From: Ochrobactrum quorumnocens | GTDB taxonomy: Bacteria > Pseudomonadota > Alphaproteobacteria > Rhizobiales > Rhizobiaceae | Length of the DNA: 64,000 nucleotides | Assembly: GCF_002278035.1 (NCBI RefSeq) | Contig: NZ_CP022604.1 | Coordinates: 1,736,001-1,800,000 of the forward strand | Direction of reading: 5' to 3' | Shown here: one piece after another, positions 37,195 through 47,485 of the stretch | Layout of the letters: every line of letters starts with the position of its first letter | Numbering within the stretch: position 1 is the first letter of the stretch | Translations under genes and position numbers: made by a program | Notes under the pieces: generated by a model | Database searches by the model: none | The model's input: only the letters and a program-made list of their open reading frames with translations | What the model was told of the DNA's origin: nothing

Positions 37195-38562
37195 TTAGTT
37201 CAGCAATTCGCCGATTGCTTTCTGGAAAGCACGCTCTGCCGCATCGCGCAAGCGGTGATGTCCACGCTCCACCTGTTTCACGCCGCGCACCCACACATCA
37301 GAGGCACGCGCACGACCGGCAAAAATCCAGCCATCGAGAACCGCATCCCCTTTCGCATGGGGCAAACGCTCAACATCAAGCGATACAAAATCTGCCGAAG
37401 CACCCTGTTTCAAGCCATCGCCTTCGCGACCCATGGCAACATTGCCGCCTGCCAATGCACCATCAAACAAGGCTCGTCCGGTTGAGCCTTCATTTTTCGC
37501 CAGAACATTGCGCGCGCGATGCAGCAAACGCTGCGAATATTCATACTGCCGCAACTCATCGCCAATGCCGATCAGCACGTTCGAATCCGACCCGATGCCA
37601 AACTTGCCGCTCGCGGCAGCAAACGCTGCTGCATTGAAAGTGCCGTCGCCGAGATTGGCCTCCGTCACCGGGCAAAGACCCGCAATCGCACCAGCCTCGG
37701 CCATGCGCACGGTTTCCGCATCGGTCATGTGCGTTGCGTGAATGAGGCACCAGCGCGACGACAATTCCTGATGGTCAAGCAGCCATTCGACAGGTCGCTG
37801 CCCAGACCACGCAATGCAGTCCTCAACTTCCTTTACCTGCTCGGCAATGTGAATATGCACTGGCGCGTCGGGCAAAAGCTTCGCTGCAAATGTCAGCTCA
37901 TCCGGGGTGACCGCACGCAGGCTGTGGGGCGCCACGCCAAGCACAGCACCGTCGAAGCCAGAAAGAGCCCTCTCGCAGCCCTCGATCAGCCGCGCAAAAC
38001 TCTGCTGATCGTTGATGAAACGGCGCTGCCCCTCATTGGGATCGGCACCGCCAAAACTTGAATGCGCATAAAGCACCGGCAACAAGGTCAGACCGATGCC
38101 AGCAGTTTGCGCTGCCGAGACAATGCGATCCGCCATTTCCGAGATATTGCTGTAAGGCGTGCCGTCGCGATCATGATGCAGATAATGAAACTCACCAACG
38201 CGGGTAAACCCGGCTTCCAGCATATCGACATAGAGCCGCAACGCGACTGCTTCCGCCTGTTCCGGCGTCATGGTCAGCGCGAACTTATACATGATCTCGC
38301 GCCAGCTCCAGAAACTGTCAGCCGATGGGCCGCGCCGTTCAGCAAGGCCAGCCATGCCATATTGAAACGCGTGGCTGTGAAGGTTTGGCATCCCCGCTAC
38401 GATCACCTCATAGCGCTCGTCTCCCGTTTTGGCTTCAACGCCAATCTCGACAGAAGCAATTTTTCCCTGAACTAAGCCAAGCCGCACATCCTCTGCCCAG
38501 CCCGTATGCAAAAGTGCCTGACCAGCGTGGATAAATTGTGTTTTTGGGACTGCGGCTGACAT
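37195..38562 (-). CDS. hutF: Formimidoylglutamate deiminase
   Basis: Hydrolyses N-formimino-L-glutamate to N-formyl-L-glutamate and ammonia, the fourth step of the five-step histidine pathway. 455 residues in the amidohydrolase (TIM-barrel) superfamily; HSHAFQ near residue 57 and later His and Asp metal ligands are present. ATG 38562 has GAGGAG about 10 nt upstream. Divergent from hutI, with hutC downstream. Its presence together with hutG shows the pathway goes by formylglutamate, not by formiminotetrahydrofolate. Confidence 0.93.
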   Translation of the reverse strand: MSAAVPKTQFIHAGQALLHTGWAEDVRLGLVQGKIASVEIGVEAKTGDERYEVIVAGMPNLHSHAFQYGMAGLAERRGPSADSFWSWREIMYKFALTMTPEQAEAVALRLYVDMLEAGFTRVGEFHYLHHDRDGTPYSNISEMADRIVSAAQTAGIGLTLLPVLYAHSSFGGADPNEGQRRFINDQQSFARLIEGCERALSGFDGAVLGVAPHSLRAVTPDELTFAAKLLPDAPVHIHIAEQVKEVEDCIAWSGQRPVEWLLDHQELSSRWCLIHATHMTDAETVRMAEAGAIAGLCPVTEANLGDGTFNAAAFAAASGKFGIGSDSNVLIGIGDELRQYEYSQRLLHRARNVLAKNEGSTGRALFDGALAGGNVAMGREGDGLKQGASADFVSLDVERLPHAKGDAVLDGWIFAGRARASDVWVRGVKQVERGHHRLRDAAERAFQKAIGELLN

Positions 38563-38636
38563 TCGGCGAAGCTCCTCATTCCGCCCAATTTACCCACCCA
38601 TTTTTTAACAGATAGCAATTGGATGCATTTTTTCTC

Positions 38637-38665
38637 TTGGCGGTTCCGTTAATATGTATATACAT
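38637..38665 (+). promoter_or_regulatory. hutI promoter with overlapping HutC-type palindrome
   Basis: ATGTATATACAT (38654-38665) is a perfect 12-bp palindrome with the TGTATATACA core that I associate with HutC operators. It overlaps a candidate -10 element (TATACA), with TTGGCG at 38637-38642 as a possible -35. It lies 33-44 nt before the hutI start and in the gap shared with hutF. Operator function is inferred. Confidence 0.55.
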
Positions 38666-38697
38666 TATTGAAAACCAGGGGAAGCGAGAAAACGCTC

Positions 38698-39915
38698 ATG
38701 ACACAGAAATCGAACTTCGTTTTAACGCAGGCACGCATCGCCACTCTATCGGAAAAGGCAGATGGACTTGGTTTGATCGAAGCTGCAGCAACTGCCGTCA
38801 AAGATGGCAAAATCGCTTATGTCGGCGCAGAAATTGATCTTCCTGCTGAATATGCCTCGCTTGAGAAGATTGACTGCGAAAACCGCCTGATCACGCCCGG
38901 TCTGATCGACTGTCACACGCATCTGGTCCACGCAGGCAATCGCGCGCATGAATTTGAGCTGCGCCTGAATGGTGCCACTTACGAAGAAGTTGCGCGCGCG
39001 GGCGGCGGCATTGTTTCCTCTGTTAAAAACCTGCGTGCGGCCAGCGAAGATGATCTGGTCCGTGAAACCCTGCCACGCCTTGATGCGCTGATTGCTGAAG
39101 GCGTGACGACGGTTGAAGTCAAATCGGGTTATGGCCTCGATACGGAAAGCGAAGCAAAGTCATTGCGTGCGGCTCGGCGTCTTGGGCATGAACGCGATGT
39201 CGCTATTCGCACGACCTTCTTGGGCGCACACGCTCTGCCGCCGGAAATGAATGGCGACAAAACGGCTTTCATCGACAAGATCGTCAACGAAATGCTGCCT
39301 GCTATTGCGAGCGAAAATCTCGCCGATGCAGTGGACGGATTCTGCGAAGGCATCGCCTTCCTGCCTGACGAAATCGCATGCGTTTTCGATGCCGCAAAGG
39401 CTCATGGCCTTCAGGTCAAACTCCACGCAGACCAGCTTTCCAATCTGCATGGCGCAGCTCTTGCCGCTTCATATGATGCGCTTTCCGCCGATCATCTCGA
39501 ATATACCGATGCGGAAGGTGCAGCCGCCATGGCGAAGGCCGGAACTGTCGCAGTTCTGCTTCCCGGCGCTTATTATTTCATCCGCGAAACGCAAAAGCCG
39601 CCAGTTGATCTTTTCCGCGCGGCTGGCACCAAAATGGCGCTTGCAACCGACAACAATCCCGGCACTTCGCCGCTCACCTCGCTTCTGCTCACCATGAACA
39701 TGGGCGCAACCCTGTTCCGTATGACGGTCGATGAATGCATTGCGGGCGTCACCCGCGAAGCAGCCCGTGCCCTTGGTTTGCTCGACAAGACCGGAACGCT
39801 TGAAGTCGGCAAGGACGCGGATCTTGCCATCTGGAGTGTCGAGCGTCCGGCAGAGCTTGTTTACCGCATTGGCTTCAACCCGCTCTGGAAGCGGGTTTTC
39901 AAAGGCCAAATTTAA
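38698..39915 (+). CDS. hutI: Imidazolonepropionase
   Basis: Hydrolyses 4-imidazolone-5-propanoate to N-formimino-L-glutamate, step three of histidine breakdown. 405 residues, amidohydrolase fold; the metal-site DCHTH spans residues 71-75, and [11 protein letters not shown] near residue 318 is typical. ATG 38698 is used; a TTG in frame at 38668 is less likely. First gene of hutI-H-G-U-D. Confidence 0.94.
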   Translation: MTQKSNFVLTQARIATLSEKADGLGLIEAAATAVKDGKIAYVGAEIDLPAEYASLEKIDCENRLITPGLIDCHTHLVHAGNRAHEFELRLNGATYEEVARAGGGIVSSVKNLRAASEDDLVRETLPRLDALIAEGVTTVEVKSGYGLDTESEAKSLRAARRLGHERDVAIRTTFLGAHALPPEMNGDKTAFIDKIVNEMLPAIASENLADAVDGFCEGIAFLPDEIACVFDAAKAHGLQVKLHADQLSNLHGAALAASYDALSADHLEYTDAEGAAAMAKAGTVAVLLPGAYYFIRETQKPPVDLFRAAGTKMALATDNNPGTSPLTSLLLTMNMGATLFRMTVDECIAGVTREAARALGLLDKTGTLEVGKDADLAIWSVERPAELVYRIGFNPLWKRVFKGQI

Positions 39916-39931
39916 TCAGAGTTTATTTCAA

Positions 39932-39975
39932 CGCGCATCTTGTCCGAAAACCGCTTCACACTTTTCGGGATGCGC
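39932..39975 (-). repeat. 45-bp palindromic intergenic repeat, copy C
   Basis: A full copy in the 76-nt gap between hutI and hutH, inside an operon. It ends 5 nt before an in-frame upstream ATG of hutH (39980). Confidence 0.85.
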
Positions 39976-39991
39976 TCTTATGGAGCTTTCC

Positions 39992-41527
39992 ATGTCCCTC
40001 GTTCTTCGTCCCGGCAGCGTTTCGCTTGGCATACTTGAACAAATCTATCGCGGCAATCTCGCCGCCCGCATTGATCCGTCCTTTCATAAGGGCGTTGAAA
40101 AGGCAGCGGCACGCATCGCCGAAATCGCCGCGGGCGATGCACCGGTTTATGGCATCAATACCGGCTTTGGTAAGCTTGCCTCTATCCGTATTGCTCCCGA
40201 AGACGTGGCAACACTTCAGCGCAATCTGATCCTGTCGCATTGCTGTGGCGTGGGTGAACCGCTGAGCGAAGACATCGTGCGCCTCATCATGGCGCTGAAA
40301 CTCATTTCGCTTGGCCGTGGTGCATCGGGCGTGCGGCTCGAACTCATTACACTCATCGAGGCCATGCTTGAAAAAGGCGTGATACCAATGATCCCGGCCA
40401 AGGGTTCGGTTGGTGCTTCTGGCGATCTCGCACCGCTCGCTCATATGGCAGCGACCATGATTGGCGAAGGTGAAGCCTTCTATCAGGGCGAACGCCTGCC
40501 ATCTGCTGACGCGCTCAAGAAAGCAGGCCTAAACCCGGTTATTCTGGCTGCCAAAGAAGGTCTGGCGCTGATCAACGGCACACAGACCTCGACTGCACTG
40601 GCATTGGCCGGTCTGTTTCGCGCACATCGTGCATTGCAGGCAGCCCTCATCACCGGCGCGCTTTCGACCGATGCGGCGATGGGTTCAACTGCCCCGTTCC
40701 ATCCGGATATTCACACCCTGCGCGGACATCAGGGCCAGATCGATACGGCCGCAGCACTGCGCAATCTCCTTTCCGGTTCGGTCATTCGCGAGAGCCATCT
40801 TGAAGGAGACCAACGCGTGCAGGACCCTTATTGCATCCGCTGCCAGCCACAAGTTGACGGTGCCTGTCTCGATATTCTGCGTCAGGCCGCTCGCACGCTG
40901 GAAATCGAAGCCAATGCCGTTACTGATAACCCGCTGGTTCTCTCCGATAACAGTGTTGTCTCAGGTGGTAATTTCCATGCCGAACCTGTTGCTTTCGCAG
41001 CCGACCAGATCGCGCTTGCCGTCTGTGAAATTGGCGCAATTGCCCAGCGCCGGATTGCACTTCTGGTTGATCCAGCGCTGTCCTTTGGTCTGCCTGCCTT
41101 CCTTGCCAAAAAGCCGGGCCTCAATTCCGGCCTGATGATTGCGGAGGTAACCTCCGCAGCACTGATGAGCGAAAACAAGCAGATGGCGCATCCGGCATCG
41201 GTTGATTCCACACCGACCTCCGCCAATCAGGAAGACCACGTTTCCATGGCCTGCCACGGTGCGCGCCGCCTGTTGCAGATGACCGAAAACCTCAACGCTA
41301 TCATCGGCATTGAAGCACTGACCGGCGCACTCGGCGTCGAACTGCGCGGCCCACTCGAAACCAGTCCAGAACTGAAAAACGCCATCGCCGTTCTGCGCGC
41401 GCATGTGCCGACGCTGGAAGTTGATCGCTACATGGCCAACGATTTGGCAAGCGCAAGCTCCATCATCGCCGATGGCTCTTTTACCGGCAGCATCAGCGCA
41501 AACATCCTGCCTGCACTGGAGGCCTGA
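39992..41527 (+). CDS. hutH: Histidine ammonia-lyase
   Basis: Removes ammonia from L-histidine to give urocanate, the first step of the pathway. 511 residues. The self-formed MIO cofactor triad Ala142-Ser143-Gly144 lies in [12 protein letters not shown], exactly at the classical position. ATG 39992 is chosen for GGAG 7 nt upstream; ATG 39980 is also in frame. hutG starts 1 nt after its stop. Confidence 0.97.
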   Translation: MSLVLRPGSVSLGILEQIYRGNLAARIDPSFHKGVEKAAARIAEIAAGDAPVYGINTGFGKLASIRIAPEDVATLQRNLILSHCCGVGEPLSEDIVRLIMALKLISLGRGASGVRLELITLIEAMLEKGVIPMIPAKGSVGASGDLAPLAHMAATMIGEGEAFYQGERLPSADALKKAGLNPVILAAKEGLALINGTQTSTALALAGLFRAHRALQAALITGALSTDAAMGSTAPFHPDIHTLRGHQGQIDTAAALRNLLSGSVIRESHLEGDQRVQDPYCIRCQPQVDGACLDILRQAARTLEIEANAVTDNPLVLSDNSVVSGGNFHAEPVAFAADQIALAVCEIGAIAQRRIALLVDPALSFGLPAFLAKKPGLNSGLMIAEVTSAALMSENKQMAHPASVDSTPTSANQEDHVSMACHGARRLLQMTENLNAIIGIEALTGALGVELRGPLETSPELKNAIAVLRAHVPTLEVDRYMANDLASASSIIADGSFTGSISANILPALEA

Positions 41528-41528
41528 T

Positions 41529-42323
41529 ATGAGCGCCTTTGAACTCCATCAGGGTTCATCACCCGTCATTCTCGGCCTGCCCCACACCGGAACAGATGTG
41601 CCGGAAGACATCTGGGCACGGCTCAATGACAATGGCCGCATTCTCGCCGACACCGACTGGCATATCCATCAGCTCTATGACGGGCTGCTGGACAATGTCA
41701 CGACCGTCCGCGCCACCTTTCATCGCTATTGCATCGATGCCAATCGCGATCCCGAAGGCGTCAGCCTCTATCCCGGCCAGAACACCACGACACTGATCCC
41801 GACCACCGACTTCGATGGCCTTGCCATCTGGAAAGACGGCGAAGCGCCTAAAGAAGCGGATATTGCTGACCGTATCAGTCGCTTTCACAAGCCTTATCAC
41901 GATGCGCTTTCAGCCGAAATCGAACGCGTGAAGGCGATCCATGGCGTGGCGATCCTTTATGATTGCCACTCGATCCGCTCGCATATTCCGTTTCTGTTTG
42001 AAGGCAAACTGCCTGATTTCAACATCGGCACAGATTTAGGCAAAACCTGCGATCCGAAGATCGAAGCCGCAGCCGTGGAAGTGACCCAAAACGCCACCGG
42101 CTACACGTCCATCCTCAATGGCCGTTTCAAGGGCGGCTGGACGACGCGCCATTACGGCAGGCCCGAAACCGGCGTCCACGCCATCCAGATGGAACTGGCG
42201 CAATCAACCCATCTCGAAACGGAAGCGGTGCCCTTCGCCTATGATACCACCAAGGCTGAACCGCTGCGTATTCATCTCAAAACCCTTTTGCAACGGCTGC
42301 AAACAATAGCCGTCCAACTATAA
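41529..42323 (+). CDS. hutG: N-formylglutamate deformylase
   Basis: Hydrolyses N-formyl-L-glutamate to glutamate and formate, the last step. 264 residues of the N-formylglutamate amidohydrolase family, with SHSG-like PHTGTDVP near residue 19 and YDCHSIRS near residue 142. Starts 1 nt after hutH; hutU follows after 16 nt. Confidence 0.93.
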   Translation: MSAFELHQGSSPVILGLPHTGTDVPEDIWARLNDNGRILADTDWHIHQLYDGLLDNVTTVRATFHRYCIDANRDPEGVSLYPGQNTTTLIPTTDFDGLAIWKDGEAPKEADIADRISRFHKPYHDALSAEIERVKAIHGVAILYDCHSIRSHIPFLFEGKLPDFNIGTDLGKTCDPKIEAAAVEVTQNATGYTSILNGRFKGGWTTRHYGRPETGVHAIQMELAQSTHLETEAVPFAYDTTKAEPLRIHLKTLLQRLQTIAVQL

Positions 42324-42339
42324 TTTCGAGGAGAACACT

Positions 42340-44013
42340 GTGTCCAACCCACGTCATAATGAACGCGACGTTCGTGCTCCACGCGGCACCGAACTCAACG
42401 CCAAGAGCTGGCTTACCGAAGCGCCGCTGCGTATGCTCATGAACAATCTCGACCCGGATGTTGCCGAACGCCCGCATGAGCTGGTTGTCTACGGCGGCAT
42501 TGGTCGCGCTGCCCGCACATGGGACGATTTCGACCGTATCGTTGCAACGCTGAAGACGCTCAACGACGACGAAACCCTGCTTGTGCAGTCGGGCAAGCCG
42601 GTCGGCGTGTTCCGCACCCACAAGGATGCGCCGCGCGTTCTGATCGCCAATTCCAACCTCGTGCCGCATTGGGCGACTTGGGATCACTTCAACGAACTGG
42701 ATAAGAAGGGTCTCGCCATGTATGGCCAGATGACCGCCGGTTCGTGGATTTACATCGGCGCACAGGGCATTGTTCAGGGCACCTATGAAACCTTCGTGGA
42801 AGCTGGTCGCCAGCATTATGATGGCAACCTCAAGGGCAAGTGGATTCTGACCGGCGGCTTGGGCGGCATGGGCGGCGCTCAGCCGCTCGCAGCCGTTATG
42901 GCTGGCGCTTGCTGCCTCGCGGTCGAGTGCGACGAAACTCGCGCTGATTTCCGCCTGCGCACCCGTTATGTCGATGAAAAGACCCACAGCCTCGATGAAG
43001 CCCTCGCCAAGATCGACGAATGGACCAAAGCAGGCGAAGCCAAGTCTATTGCACTGATCGGCAATGCCGCTGATGTTTTCCCGGAACTCGTCAAGCGCGG
43101 CGTGCGCCCAGACATCGTCACAGATCAGACCTCGGCCCATGATCCTGTGCACGGCTATCTGCCAATCGGCTGGAGCGTTGCTGAATGGCGCGCAAAGCAG
43201 GAAAGCGACCCGAAGGGCGTTGCGAAAGCTGCCCGCGCTTCGATGAAAATGCAGGTTCAGGCTATGCTCGACTTCTGGAATGCGGGCATTCCAACCGTCG
43301 ATTATGGCAACAATATCCGTCAGATGGCGCTGGAAGAAGGTCTGGAAGACGCCTTCGCCTTCCCGGGCTTCGTACCTGCCTATATCCGTCCGCTGTTCTG
43401 CCGCGGCATTGGACCTTTCCGCTGGGCAGCCCTTTCCGGCGACCCGGAAGACATTGCAAAGACTGATGCCAAGGTTAAAGAGCTGCTGCCGGACAACAAA
43501 CATCTGCACAACTGGCTTGATATGGCGAAGGAACGCATCGCGTTTCAGGGTCTGCCAGCGCGCATCTGTTGGGTTGGTCTCGGTGATCGTCACCGCCTCG
43601 GCCTCGCCTTCAACGAAATGGTCCGCAACGGCGAACTGAAAGCACCTATCGTCATTGGCCGTGATCACCTCGATAGCGGCTCGGTTGCTTCGCCAAACCG
43701 CGAAACCGAATCCATGAAGGACGGCTCGGATGCAGTGTCCGACTGGCCGCTGCTCAATGCGCTGCTCAACACGGCATCGGGCGCAACATGGGTATCGCTC
43801 CATCATGGTGGCGGCGTCGGCATGGGCTTCTCTCAGCATTCGGGCATGGTCATCTGTTGTGACGGCACGGAAGATGCAGATGAACGCATCGGACGCGTAT
43901 TGTGGAACGATCCGGCAACCGGCGTCATGCGTCATGCCGATGCGGGCTATGAAGAAGCGCTCGACTGGGCAAAGCAGCAGGGTCTGCGTCTGCCGGCCAT
44001 CCTGGGTAATTAA
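42340..44013 (+). CDS. hutU: Urocanate hydratase
   Basis: Adds water to urocanate to give imidazolonepropionate, using tightly bound NAD. 557 residues. Cys410, in [12 protein letters not shown], matches the classical catalytic-site cysteine. The start is GTG 42340 with GAGGAG about 6 nt upstream. Second step of the pathway, operon with hutH, hutG and hutD. Confidence 0.97.
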   Translation: MSNPRHNERDVRAPRGTELNAKSWLTEAPLRMLMNNLDPDVAERPHELVVYGGIGRAARTWDDFDRIVATLKTLNDDETLLVQSGKPVGVFRTHKDAPRVLIANSNLVPHWATWDHFNELDKKGLAMYGQMTAGSWIYIGAQGIVQGTYETFVEAGRQHYDGNLKGKWILTGGLGGMGGAQPLAAVMAGACCLAVECDETRADFRLRTRYVDEKTHSLDEALAKIDEWTKAGEAKSIALIGNAADVFPELVKRGVRPDIVTDQTSAHDPVHGYLPIGWSVAEWRAKQESDPKGVAKAARASMKMQVQAMLDFWNAGIPTVDYGNNIRQMALEEGLEDAFAFPGFVPAYIRPLFCRGIGPFRWAALSGDPEDIAKTDAKVKELLPDNKHLHNWLDMAKERIAFQGLPARICWVGLGDRHRLGLAFNEMVRNGELKAPIVIGRDHLDSGSVASPNRETESMKDGSDAVSDWPLLNALLNTASGATWVSLHHGGGVGMGFSQHSGMVICCDGTEDADERIGRVLWNDPATGVMRHADAGYEEALDWAKQQGLRLPAILGN

Positions 44014-44016
44014 TCC

Positions 44017-44589
44017 ATGCACATCTTACGCAGCGCCGACCACAAACACATGCCATGGAAAAACGGCGGCGGTGTAACGGTTGAAATTGCGATCAATCCT
44101 GAAAATGCGTCAGTCGATAATTTCGACTGGCGCATTTCCACAGCAACCGTTGCCAATGACGGCCCGTTTTCGGTTTTCTCTGGCATTGATCGCACATTGT
44201 CGGTGCTGGAAGGCAACAGCATTGTTCTCGATGTTGAAGGTGTGGAAACCACCCTCACCCGCGAGACAGCGCCCTTTGCTTTTGCCGCCGATGCCAGCTC
44301 TGGTGCCCGCCTCATCGACGGAACAATCACCGATCTCAACGTCATGACGCGACGCGGACGCTTCACGCATCACGTCGAACGCATCGTCATTGATGATTCG
44401 AGAATTGTTGCATCCAATCGCGGCACCATGCTTATTTTCTGTGCAGAAGGCAATTTCGATCTAAAAACAGACAGCAGAATCGCGCATCTGAGCCTGCATG
44501 ATTGCTTGGTCATGTCGGGAGAGGCTCAGTTTTCTCTAGAACTTATTGGTAAGGGGATCGTCTATCGGATTTCGATTATAGAAGTATAA
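44017..44589 (+). CDS. hutD: HutD-family cupin protein
   Basis: 190 residues of the HutD/Ves family, a bicupin with the opening motif MPWKNGGG (about residues 12-19). Pseudomonas studies link HutD to setting an upper limit on hut expression, perhaps by binding N-formyl compounds; no enzyme reaction is known. It begins 3 nt after hutU, at the end of the hut operon. Confidence 0.9.
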   Translation: MHILRSADHKHMPWKNGGGVTVEIAINPENASVDNFDWRISTATVANDGPFSVFSGIDRTLSVLEGNSIVLDVEGVETTLTRETAPFAFAADASSGARLIDGTITDLNVMTRRGRFTHHVERIVIDDSRIVASNRGTMLIFCAEGNFDLKTDSRIAHLSLHDCLVMSGEAQFSLELIGKGIVYRISIIEV

Positions 44590-44690
44590 TCAACAATCTA
44601 CGGGAAATTTGAACAGTTTGGCGGCCAAAGGATTCTTTACGCGCCTCTCTGGACAGAAATCTCCGCCCTGCTAATTTGTCCGCAACCGAT

Positions 44691-44702
44691 ATGTATATGC
44701 TT
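44691..44702. promoter_or_regulatory. Near match to the HutC-type palindrome upstream of the ABC genes
   Basis: ATGTATATGCTT matches 10 of 12 bases of the palindrome at 38654-38665 and lies 28-39 nt before the binding-protein start codon, a distance like that in front of hutI. It suggests the importer is under HutC control. Inference. Confidence 0.4.
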
Positions 44703-44729
44703 AAAACACTATAAAAGGGGTACTCGCAT

Positions 44730-45674
44730 ATGAAAACATCCTGGTTGGCTGGCGCTGCGGTTGCAGCGCTCACCTTCGCTTCTGCCGCACAGGCAGAAAC
44801 AAATGTTTCGATTGGTTTTTCCGGCTGGACCGGCTTTGGTCCGCTGACGCTCGCCAAGGAAGCAGGCATCTTCAAGAAAAACGGCCTCAACGTCACGCTG
44901 AACAAGATCCCACAGGCAAGCCGCCATCTGGCTCTGGCTTCCGGCGATATTCAGTGCGCTGCAACCACTGTTGAAACATGGATCATCTGGAACTCGGCAG
45001 GCGTGAAGTCCAAGCAGATTTTCCAAATGGACAAATCCTATGGCGCTGACGGCATCGCCGTGCGTGGTGATGTCAATTCCTTTGCTGATCTCAAAGGCAA
45101 AACGGTTGCGGCGTCGGCTCCCGGCACTTCACCGTACTTCTTCCTTGCCTTCATGCTGGCCAAGAATGGCATGACCACCAAGGACGTGAAGATCGTCAAC
45201 ATGGAGCCGGGACCGGCTGCACAGGCTTTCGTTGCAGGGCAGAACGACGCTGCCCTGACCTATGAACCATATCTGTCGACGGTACGTGCAGCACCCGACA
45301 AAGGCAAAATTCTTGCCACAACACTCGAATATCCGGCTGTCATGGACACCGTTGGCTGCACCCCGGATTTCCTTGAAAAGAACCCGGAAGCCGCAAAGGC
45401 ACTCGCCAACAGCTATTTCGAAGCGCTTGAAATGATCGCAGCCGATCAGGCTAAGTCCTACGAAATCATGGGCAAGGACGTGAAGCAGTCGGGCGAAGAA
45501 TTCGGTAAATCCGCAGCTTATCTGCGCTGGCAGGACAAGGCCGCCAACCAGAAGTTCTTTGAAGGCGAGTTCAAGGAGTTTTCGGAAGAAGCCACCAAGC
45601 TCCTGCTTGACGCTGGCGTGATCAAGAACAAGCCGAACCTCGACGATATTGTCGATACAAGCTTCATCAAGTAA
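44730..45674 (+). CDS. ABC importer substrate-binding protein (NMT1/SsuA-like), hut-linked
   Basis: 314 residues with a Sec signal (cleavage near AQA-ET at residue 22) and the NMT1/THI5/SsuA-like fold: IGFSGWTGFGPLTLAKEAG at the mature start and repeated KDVKIVNMEPGPAAQAF. Relatives bind nitrate, sulfonates, taurine or pyrimidine precursors. Here it stands directly behind hutD, so histidine, urocanate or a related imidazole is a reasonable guess. I see no thiamine riboswitch upstream, which speaks against a pyrimidine substrate. Confidence 0.85.
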   Translation: MKTSWLAGAAVAALTFASAAQAETNVSIGFSGWTGFGPLTLAKEAGIFKKNGLNVTLNKIPQASRHLALASGDIQCAATTVETWIIWNSAGVKSKQIFQMDKSYGADGIAVRGDVNSFADLKGKTVAASAPGTSPYFFLAFMLAKNGMTTKDVKIVNMEPGPAAQAFVAGQNDAALTYEPYLSTVRAAPDKGKILATTLEYPAVMDTVGCTPDFLEKNPEAAKALANSYFEALEMIAADQAKSYEIMGKDVKQSGEEFGKSAAYLRWQDKAANQKFFEGEFKEFSEEATKLLLDAGVIKNKPNLDDIVDTSFIK

Positions 45675-45723
45675 TCACATCGAGAAAGCAGGCTCGGAGT
45701 TCGCTCCGGGTCTGTTTCATTTC

Positions 45724-45742
45724 CGCTCCATTCTGAGGAGCG
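45724..45742. repeat. Small hairpin upstream of the permease gene
   Basis: CGCTCC-ATTCTGA-GGAGCG with similarity to the CCTCATTCTGAGG end of the RIME-like element at 6421-6565. It may be a remnant of that family within the ABC operon. Confidence 0.4.
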
Positions 45743-45761
45743 ACCGTCTCACTAAACGGAT

Positions 45762-46541
45762 ATGTCTATGCAGCCTATGCAACCGATTGGAAACGGAGCC
45801 CGAATTCTTCTGGGAATTCTGTTCTTCGTGCTTTTCTTTGCTTTCTGGGGCGTCGCCACGCTCGGAGGCTTCGTTTCCCCCACCTTCCTCGCCGATCCGA
45901 TCACCATGGTTCAGGACGGATGGGATCTCATCGCCAATCAGGGCTTCCTTTCGGATATCGGTATGACTGTCTGGCGCGTGCTGGGTGGCTTCATCATGGC
46001 AAGCATCGTTGCCATTCCGCTCGGCATAGCCATGGGTGCATATAAACCCATTGAAGCGCTGCTCGAACCGTTCGTCTCCTTCGCACGCTATTTGCCTGCA
46101 TCGGCTTTCGTACCGCTTCTCATTCTGTGGTCGGGCATTGGCGAAACGCAGAAGCTGCTCGTCATCTTCATCGGCGCAGTCTTCCAGCTCATTCTGATGA
46201 TCGCTGTCATTGTTTCCAACACGCGCCGCGATCTGGTTGAAGCAGCCTATACGCTTGGCGCGAAAGACCGTGGCGTTATTCGTCGCGTATTGATGCCTGC
46301 AAGCGCACCCGATATCGCAGAAACGCTGCGTCTCGTGCTTGGCTGGGCCTGGACTTACGTGATCGTTGCAGAACTGATCGGCGCATCATCGGGCATCGGC
46401 TACATGATTATCAATTCGCAGGCGCTTATGGCCACCGGACAGATCATTTTCGGTATCATTGTGATCGGCGTTATTGGCCTGATTTCCGATCTGGCCTTCA
46501 AATATTTCAACCGCTGGCTCTTTGCCTGGAGGTTCGCATAA
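45762..46541 (+). CDS. ABC importer permease (SsuC/TauC type)
   Basis: A 259-residue inner-membrane permease with about six hydrophobic segments and the EAA-type loop (EAAYTLGAKDRGVIRRVLMPAS). It belongs to the nitrate/sulfonate/taurine family. ATG 45762 or 45768. The ATPase ATG overlaps its stop by one base. Confidence 0.9.
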   Translation: MSMQPMQPIGNGARILLGILFFVLFFAFWGVATLGGFVSPTFLADPITMVQDGWDLIANQGFLSDIGMTVWRVLGGFIMASIVAIPLGIAMGAYKPIEALLEPFVSFARYLPASAFVPLLILWSGIGETQKLLVIFIGAVFQLILMIAVIVSNTRRDLVEAAYTLGAKDRGVIRRVLMPASAPDIAETLRLVLGWAWTYVIVAELIGASSGIGYMIINSQALMATGQIIFGIIVIGVIGLISDLAFKYFNRWLFAWRFA

Positions 46542-47344
46542 TGGTTACGGCATCCCAGCAGGAACTTGTTATCAAAGGTGTGAGCCGCACATTCCCAGGT
46601 GTTCATGGCGGCGGACCTACTTTGGCATTGCAGCCAACAGACCTGATCATTCCCAAGAATGATTTTGTCACCATTCTCGGCCCTTCGGGCTGCGGCAAGT
46701 CCACGCTTCTGCGCATCATTGCCGGTCTCGACAAGCCAAGCACCGGCACGGTGACACTGGAAGGTCAGCCCGTCAAAGGGCCGGGTGCCGATCGCGGCAT
46801 GGTGTTCCAGTCCTATACACTGTTTCCATGGCTCACCATTCGGCAGAATGTTGGTTTCGGCCTGCGCGAAAAAGGTATGCCGGAAAAACAGGCGCGCGAA
46901 ATTGTCGATAATTATATCGACAAGGTTGGCCTGCGCGGGTTTGAAAACCATTGGCCGAAGCAGCTTTCAGGCGGGATGCAGCAGCGCACGGCAATTGCCC
47001 GTGCGCTTGCCAACGATCCGAAGATTCTGCTGCTCGACGAGCCTTTCGGCGCGCTCGACAACCAGACCCGCGGGCTGATGCAGGAACTGCTGCTCGGTAT
47101 CTGGGAGCGTGAGCAGAAGACAGTCGTCTTCGTCACCCACGATATTGAAGAAGCCATCTTCATGGCGACCCGCGTGGTCACGATGACGGCTCGTCCCGGC
47201 AAGATCAAATCGATCACCCCAGTCGATATCGAGCATCCGCGCTCCTACCATGTGAAGGCCAGCCCGGAATTTTCAGAACTACGTCTGAAGCTCACCGAAG
47301 AAATCCGCAGCGAAGCAATCACAGCCGCCAAGCAGGCCGCCTGA
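46541..47344 (+). CDS. ABC importer ATPase (SsuB/TauB type)
   Basis: 267 residues: Walker A GPSGCGKST, signature QLSGGMQQR, Walker B ILLLDEPFGAL. It energises the hut-linked importer. GGAGG lies 9 nt before the ATG, inside the permease gene; coupled translation is likely. A terminator follows. Confidence 0.92.
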   Translation: MVTASQQELVIKGVSRTFPGVHGGGPTLALQPTDLIIPKNDFVTILGPSGCGKSTLLRIIAGLDKPSTGTVTLEGQPVKGPGADRGMVFQSYTLFPWLTIRQNVGFGLREKGMPEKQAREIVDNYIDKVGLRGFENHWPKQLSGGMQQRTAIARALANDPKILLLDEPFGALDNQTRGLMQELLLGIWEREQKTVVFVTHDIEEAIFMATRVVTMTARPGKIKSITPVDIEHPRSYHVKASPEFSELRLKLTEEIRSEAITAAKQAA

Positions 47345-47380
47345 AAATAGATGTTTCGCTTCACGCGTTGAAGGCATAAG

Positions 47381-47410
47381 AAAAGGCTGCGATGTTCTTC
47401 GCAGCCTTTT
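47381..47410 (+). terminator. Rho-independent terminator after the ABC ATPase
   Basis: A 12-bp stem (AAAAGGCTGCGA / TCGCAGCCTTTT) with a 6-base loop, then more T residues, closing the hut-ABC region. Confidence 0.92.
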
Positions 47411-47425
47411 TCTTTTTAGCGTTTG

Positions 47426-47468
47426 CGCGCATCTGATCCGAAACCGCTACACACTTTTCGGGATGCGC
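47426..47468 (-). repeat. 45-bp palindromic intergenic repeat, copy D
   Basis: A copy between the terminator and the aminotransferase start at 47486, with one short change in the middle (ATCTGATCCGAAACC). Confidence 0.8.
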
Positions 47469-47485
47469 TCTTTTCGGGATTCATC

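Noticed and set aside
42277..44022. A 581-codon open frame antisense to the whole of hutU
   Set aside because: hutU is certain (Cys410 and flanks at the classical place). The antisense frame has no domain I recognise, and such long shadow frames are common in GC-rich, codon-biased genes.
44590..44729. Thiamine riboswitch before the NMT1-like binding protein
   Set aside because: Relatives of this family bind thiamine precursors, so I looked for the conserved CTGAGA-type helices; they are absent.
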